Assembly (NCBI GenBank): GCA_945906975.1
Contig: CAMDRY010000053.1
Coordinates: forward strand, 1-12,014
Direction: 5' to 3'
DNA length: 12,014 nucleotides
From: Bordetella parapertussis
GTDB lineage: Bacteria; Pseudomonadota; Gammaproteobacteria; Burkholderiales; SG8-39
Part shown: positions 8,390 through 12,014 of the stretch, in pieces
How the letters are laid out: each line of letters starts with the position of its first letter
Position numbering within the stretch: position 1 is the first letter of the stretch
Made by a program: the position numbers and the translations under genes
The notes under the pieces: generated by a model
Seen by the model: only the letters and a program-made list of their open reading frames with translations
What the model was told of the DNA's origin: nothing
Databases searched by the model: none

Positions 8390-8428
8390 AAATCCCCCGA
8401 GTCAGTCGGATAAAGGCGATACGCGTCT

Positions 8429-10600
8429 ATGGAACGTTCCTTCTCCGCCGAAATCGAGTCACTCAAACTGGGTGAGGGTGAGGTCTTTCACGGCGAGGGC
8501 ATACTCGCCGTGACCAAGGCCTTGCTGCAATCGGGCGTATCTTATGTCGGCGGCTATCAGGGCGCGCCGGTGTCACATCTGCTCGATGTTATGGTGCAGG
8601 CGCGCGACTACCTTGATACGCTGGGCGTGCATGTGGAGGCCTGCACCAACGAGGCCTCGGCCGCGGCCATGCTGGGCGCATCGATCAATTACCCGGCGCG
8701 CGGCGCGGTGACCTGGAAGTCCGTGGTCGGCACCAACGTCGCCTCCGATGCGCTTACCTACCTCTCCACGGCCGGCGTGGTCGGCGGTGCACTCATCGTT
8801 CTGGGCGAGGACTACGGCGAGGGGGCCAGCATCGCCCTGGAACGCAGCCACGCCTTTGCCATGAAATCGCAGATGTGGATGCTCGACCCGCGCCCCAACC
8901 TCACCACCATCGTCAACATGGTGGACAAGGGCTTTGCCCTGTCCGAGGCGACCAATTCGCCGGTGATGATGGAGTTGCGCATACGCGCCTGCCATCTTCA
9001 CGGCAGCTTTGTCGCCCGCGACAATGTCGCTCCCGCCGTATCAACCCGCCACCGACTCGACGGGCCGCCTGCGTTCAACTACGACCGCCTGTCCCACCCC
9101 CCTGCAACCTTCAAGCAGGAAAAGCTCAAGGCCGAGGTGCGCATGCCGGCGGCAAGGCGCTTTATCGCCGAACACAAGCTCAACGAGACCTTCGCCGGCG
9201 ATGAGGCGGGGCTGGGGATCATTTGCCAGGGCGGCCTGTACAACAACCTGCAGCGCGCCCTGCATCTACTGGGACTTGCCGATGACTTCGGCAACAGCCG
9301 TATCCCGATACTCGCGCTCAACGTCGTCTATCCGCTGGTGCCGGACGAAATCACCGGCTTTTGCAAGGGCAAGCGCGCCGTGATCGTGGTTGAGGAGGGC
9401 ATGCCCGAGTACATCGAGCAGGACATCGCCACGACACTGCGCCGCGCCGCCAGCGAGCCGGGGCTGGAGCACCTCACCCATACGCAATTGCACGGCAAAG
9501 ACATGCTCGCCATGGCCGGCGAATACACCTCGGAGGTCATCGTGCGCGGCCTTGCGCGCTTTGTCGCAAAGCACGCCGCCCACCTCGACACCTCGGCCGG
9601 CATGCGCTGGCTCGAGAGCGTGGATGCCGTGCGCTCGCGTGCGGGCGCCCTGATCGGCGCCGTCCTGCCGGCACGGCCGCCGGCCTTTTGCATCGGCTGT
9701 CCGGAACGGCCGGTATTTGCGGCGATGAAGCTTGCCAAGCGCGACATCGGTGAACTGCATGTCTCGGCTGACATCGGCTGCCACTCCTTCGCCACCTTCG
9801 AGCCCTTCTCGCAGGGCAACACCATACTGGGTTACGGCATGAGCCTCGCCAGCGCGGCCGGCGTTGGCCCGATGATGGCGCGCCGGCCCATGGCCATCAT
9901 GGGCGACGGTGGCTTCTGGCATAACGGCATGCTCTCGGGCGTGGCCTCCAACCTGCTCAACGGCGGGGACGCGGTGCTGGTGATCATGAAAAACGGCTAC
10001 ACCTCGGCCACCGGCACGCAAGAGGTGGTCTCGACGCCCGATGCCTCGGCGCGCGATCTGGCGCAAGAAAAAAGCGCCGTACACAGCGACCGCAGCATAG
10101 AGAACACCCTGCGCGGGGCGGGCGTGACCTGGCTGCGCAACGTCTATACCTACAAGGTGTCCGAGATGGCGCAGACGCTGCGCGAGGCCTTCGCCTCGAG
10201 GGAGCCTGGCCTCAAGGTCATCATCGCCGAAGCCGAGTGCCAGCTCGAGCGCCAGCGGCGCATCCGCCCCATCCTCGCGGGGCTCCTAAAACGCGGCGAG
10301 CGCGTGGTGCGCACGCGCTTTGGCGTGGATGAGGACACCTGCTCGGGCGACCACTCCTGCATACGCCTTTCGGGCTGCCCCTCGCTGACGGTCAAGCCCT
10401 CATCCGACCCGCTCAAGGTCGATCCGGTCGCACATGTGAACAACGCCTGCGTCGGCTGCGGCCTGTGTGGCGAGGTGGCCCATGCGGCCGTCCTGTGCCC
10501 GAGCTTTTACCGCGCCGAAATCGTGCAAAACGCCGGCGCCTGGGACCGCATCAAGGCGAAACTGCGCGGCGCCTTTATCGGACTTTTGCAGCCGGCCTGA
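8429..10600 (+). CDS. iorA: indolepyruvate:ferredoxin oxidoreductase-type alpha subunit, copy 2
   Basis: 723 residues, aligned with iorA1 over its whole length and identical at most positions by eye. Likely cofactor Glu75 (TNEASAAA), FCIGCPERP (420-428), SADIGCH (446-452), GDGG (492-495) and KNGYTSATG are all kept. The C-terminal cluster motifs are the same: C638-x2-D641-x2-C644-x5-C650 and C674-x2-C677-x2-C680-x9-C690, again with Asp for one Cys. The 8-residue surplus comes mainly from a longer loop at about 531-558. The ATG at 8429 has no convincing ribosome site, but TAA at 8411-8413 bars extension and the product starts like iorA1. No beta subunit follows, so it probably shares iorB or handles another substrate. 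Catalytic residues look intact, so it should be functional. The first bases occur twice more just upstream. Confidence 0.88.
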   Translation: MERSFSAEIESLKLGEGEVFHGEGILAVTKALLQSGVSYVGGYQGAPVSHLLDVMVQARDYLDTLGVHVEACTNEASAAAMLGASINYPARGAVTWKSVVGTNVASDALTYLSTAGVVGGALIVLGEDYGEGASIALERSHAFAMKSQMWMLDPRPNLTTIVNMVDKGFALSEATNSPVMMELRIRACHLHGSFVARDNVAPAVSTRHRLDGPPAFNYDRLSHPPATFKQEKLKAEVRMPAARRFIAEHKLNETFAGDEAGLGIICQGGLYNNLQRALHLLGLADDFGNSRIPILALNVVYPLVPDEITGFCKGKRAVIVVEEGMPEYIEQDIATTLRRAASEPGLEHLTHTQLHGKDMLAMAGEYTSEVIVRGLARFVAKHAAHLDTSAGMRWLESVDAVRSRAGALIGAVLPARPPAFCIGCPERPVFAAMKLAKRDIGELHVSADIGCHSFATFEPFSQGNTILGYGMSLASAAGVGPMMARRPMAIMGDGGFWHNGMLSGVASNLLNGGDAVLVIMKNGYTSATGTQEVVSTPDASARDLAQEKSAVHSDRSIENTLRGAGVTWLRNVYTYKVSEMAQTLREAFASREPGLKVIIAEAECQLERQRRIRPILAGLLKRGERVVRTRFGVDEDTCSGDHSCIRLSGCPSLTVKPSSDPLKVDPVAHVNNACVGCGLCGEVAHAAVLCPSFYRAEIVQNAGAWDRIKAKLRGAFIGLLQPA

Positions 10601-10647
10601 AACCGCCGCAGCCGGACGCGTTAAACTGCCTGACTTTTCGCATCGGC

Positions 10648-10698
10648 GCGGCCTGAACGTTGGCGCAGCCCGAACGTCGGCGCAGCCTGAGCATCGGC
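10648..10698 (+). repeat. three tandem 17-bp imperfect units
   Basis: Units begin at 10648, 10665 and 10682, each of the form GCRGCCYGARCRTYGGC. They lie in the 132-base gap between iorA2 and the thioesterase gene, 34 bases before the latter's start. Unit spacing is not a whole number of codons and no open frame uses them convincingly. They could be a regulator binding array or a slippage product. Confidence 0.7.
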
Positions 10699-10732
10699 AT
10701 CGCCGCTTTTTGCAATCGAAACGGAATCCCGC

Positions 10733-11194
10733 ATGACCAAAATTTTCACCGTCGAATATCCCATCCTGTTCTCGCATTGCGACCCGGCAGGGATTGCCTA
10801 TTTCCCGCGGCTGTTTGACCTGCTGCATCAGGCCATGGAAGCCTGGTTCAACGACGGGCTGGACGAACCTTATGCCGATTTTCTGATGAAAAAGCGCATG
10901 GGTGCGCCCACTGTGAGCATGCAGTGCGACTTCATCAGTCCGGCCTTTTTTGGCGACAAGCTGAAAATCGAACTTTCCGTCGTACGCATCCGTAACAGTG
11001 CCATCGACCTCGCCTACCACGCCACCATCGCAGAGCGTGTCTGCCTCAAGGCACGTCACAGCATTTGTATTTTCTCGCTCGAGACCTACAAGGCCGTTCC
11101 TGTCCCCGAGGCACTGCGCGAGCGTATGCAGGCTTTTGTTGCGCAAACCGCAGAAACGGCACCGCAAACCGTGCCAACCCCGTCCAATCCATGA
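10733..11194 (+). CDS. 4-hydroxybenzoyl-CoA thioesterase-like hotdog protein
   Basis: 153 residues, a single hotdog domain. The N-terminal SHCDPAGIAYFPRLFDLLHQA (14-34) is the 4HBT signature, with Asp17 in the place of the catalytic Asp of the Pseudomonas 4-hydroxybenzoyl-CoA thioesterase; the next helix and the strand MQCDFISPAFFGDKLKIEL follow the family pattern. It hydrolyses an acyl-CoA, probably aromatic, in the cytoplasm. Placed directly before gentisate dioxygenase, it may free gentisate or a hydroxybenzoate from its CoA ester (inference); a tail of about 25 residues rich in Ala, Thr and Pro ends the protein. The ribosome site is weak (GGAA, about six bases from the ATG). A general housekeeping thioesterase such as YbgC is the alternative, but no tol genes are near. 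Confidence 0.82.
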   Translation: MTKIFTVEYPILFSHCDPAGIAYFPRLFDLLHQAMEAWFNDGLDEPYADFLMKKRMGAPTVSMQCDFISPAFFGDKLKIELSVVRIRNSAIDLAYHATIAERVCLKARHSICIFSLETYKAVPVPEALRERMQAFVAQTAETAPQTVPTPSNP

Positions 11195-11230
11195 GCCCGA
11201 ACAGGCTGACAGGTCGATTGGCCAGTCAAG

Positions 11231-11247
11231 GTTGCGGCACGCGCAAC
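11231..11247 (+). terminator. weak hairpin between thioesterase and gentisate dioxygenase genes
   Basis: GTTGCG and CGCAAC pair around a five-base loop. A run of six T (11264-11269) comes only 16 bases later, so it is a poor intrinsic terminator. It may equally be part of an operator for the downstream gene. Low confidence either way. Confidence 0.2.
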
Positions 11248-11292
11248 TAAGGCGGAAAATCAATTTTTTGGTCTACCCGCAGCATCACCCGC

Positions 11293-11300
11293 AAGGAGGA
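11293..11300 (+). promoter_or_regulatory. strong ribosome binding site of the gentisate dioxygenase gene
   Basis: AAGGAGGA ends three bases before the ATG at 11304, by far the best match to the 16S tail in the right half of the window and better than those of iorA1, iorA2 and the thioesterase gene. It points to high translation of the ring-cleavage enzyme. Confidence 0.8.
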
Positions 11301-11303
11301 ACC

Positions 11304-12014
11304 ATGTCTGCAGTCCTGCAACCCAATGTCGCCGCCGAACGCAAGGCGTTTTACGACAAGATCGACAAGGCCAACGTCACCCCGCTGTGGGAGGTGCTGC
11401 ACAACCTGGTCACGCCCACGCCCAACACGCCGTGCAAGCCCTACCTGTGGAAGTGGGACACGGTCTGGCCGTGGATCCAGGAGTCCGGCAAGCTGATCAC
11501 CGCCAAGGAAGCCGAGCGCCGCGTGCTGATCCTGGAGAACCCGGGCCTGCGCGGCCAGTCGCGCGTCACCCACAGCCTGTATGCCGGCCTGCAGCTGATC
11601 CTGCCCGGCGAGGTCGCCCCGGCGCACCGCCACTCGCAGTCGGCGCTGCGCTTCATCCTCGACGGCGCCGGCGCCTACACCGCGGTGGACGGCGAGAAGG
11701 TGATCATGAACGTCGGCGACTTCGTGATCACGCCGTCCTGGTGCTTCCACGACCACGGCAACGATTCCGACAAGCCCATGGTCTGGCTGGACGGCCTGGA
11801 CGTGCCCATCGTCGAGCTGCTGGACGCGCAGTTCCTGGAGCGCGGCGCAGAGGAAAGCCAGCACACCACCAAGACCGCCGGCGTGAACTTGGCGATGTTC
11901 GGCAACACCATGAAGCCGCTGGAGTACAAGCACCACTCGCAGACCTCGCCGCTGTTCTGGTATCCCTACGGCCGCACGCGCGAGGCGCTGGACGTGATCC
12001 GCAAGGGCCAGGAC
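11304..12014 (+). CDS. gtdA: gentisate 1,2-dioxygenase, 3' end outside window
   Basis: 237 codons are visible and remain open at the right edge; the full enzyme is around 350 residues, so about the first two thirds is here. It is a bicupin ring-cleavage dioxygenase that opens gentisate to maleylpyruvate with Fe(II) and oxygen in the cytoplasm. The first cupin is complete: PAHRHSQSALRFIL (106-119) supplies His108 and His110, and PSWCFHDHGN (144-153) supplies His149. The 41-residue spacing from the first to the third His equals that of the characterised Pseudaminobacter enzyme (His119 to His160). WLDGLDVPIV (161-170) is also typical. A strong AAGGAGGA site sets the start. Salicylate or 1-hydroxy-2-naphthoate dioxygenases are close relatives and cannot be fully excluded. 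Codon use differs from its neighbours: all 13 Lys codons are AAG. Confidence 0.9.
   Translation, partial: MSAVLQPNVAAERKAFYDKIDKANVTPLWEVLHNLVTPTPNTPCKPYLWKWDTVWPWIQESGKLITAKEAERRVLILENPGLRGQSRVTHSLYAGLQLILPGEVAPAHRHSQSALRFILDGAGAYTAVDGEKVIMNVGDFVITPSWCFHDHGNDSDKPMVWLDGLDVPIVELLDAQFLERGAEESQHTTKTAGVNLAMFGNTMKPLEYKHHSQTSPLFWYPYGRTREALDVIRKGQD

Larger units (their letters stand above)
7959..8428. other. 470-base repeat-rich gap without a functional gene
   Basis: Between iorB and iorA2 no intact gene is seen. In order it contains a palindromic element (7974-8066), a broken copy of the iorA2 start (8102-8140), a 15-bp direct repeat (8168-8197), an inverted palindromic element (8202-8293), a second broken start copy (8309-8358) and a GC hairpin (8369-8389). 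An open frame at 8075-8413 runs through the middle but is a mosaic of these pieces and not a credible protein. It ends at TAA (8411-8413), fifteen bases before and in frame with the iorA2 ATG. The gap looks like a scar of duplication and deletion at the head of iorA2. Confidence 0.8.

Noticed and set aside
8075..8413. Open frame of 112 codons before iorA2
   Set aside because: It is made of two broken iorA2 starts, an inverted repeat element and the GC hairpin, with no ribosome site and no protein-like continuity.
8309..8431. iorA2 starting at 8309 with a sequencing error at the TAA
   Set aside because: After the duplicated 50 bases the sequence is unrelated to the enzyme, whereas the copy at 8429 continues correctly and matches iorA1 in length from its ATG.

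Overview
The window comes from a GC-rich proteobacterium, most likely a betaproteobacterium of the kind that degrades aromatic compounds (Rhodocyclales or Burkholderiales style). This rests on the gene set (TRAP transporter, long-type indolepyruvate:ferredoxin oxidoreductase genes, 4HBT-type thioesterase, gentisate dioxygenase), G/C-ending codons and a dispersed GTCATTGCGAG palindrome. No rRNA or marker gene is present, so the assignment is an inference.

Layout. At the left edge, on the minus strand (888 to 1, running off the window), is a GT61/DUF563-type glycosyltransferase, probably unrelated to the rest. Everything else is on the plus strand. First comes a TRAP transporter: dctP (1022-2032), dctQ (2205-2732) and dctM (2878-4191). 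Then come an indolepyruvate:ferredoxin oxidoreductase-type alpha subunit, iorA1 (4213-6360), a long beta subunit, iorB (6357-7958), a 470-base gene-free stretch full of repeats (7959-8428), and a second alpha subunit, iorA2 (8429-10600). The right end holds a 4-hydroxybenzoyl-CoA thioesterase-like protein (10733-11194) and the first 237 codons of a gentisate 1,2-dioxygenase (11304 to the right edge).

How the genes may work together (inference). The TRAP system would import an organic anion, the oxidoreductase would turn a 2-oxo acid (arylpyruvate or similar) into an acyl-CoA with reduction of ferredoxin, the thioesterase would release a free hydroxy-aromatic acid from its CoA ester, and the dioxygenase would open the gentisate ring. 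The order TRAP - iorA1 - iorB with a stop/start overlap suggests one transcription unit. iorA2, the thioesterase and the dioxygenase follow on the same strand but after longer gaps.

Most unusual points. (1) The 5' end of iorA2 is present three times in a row (8102, 8309, 8429), all in one reading frame; only the third continues into a gene. (2) Four copies of a 92-93 bp palindromic element lie between the genes, two inside the TRAP operon and two (one inverted) in front of iorA2. (3) Both alpha subunits have Asp where a cluster-ligating Cys is expected in the first iron-sulfur motif. (4) Two alpha genes flank one long beta gene and share perfect nucleotide-identity patches.
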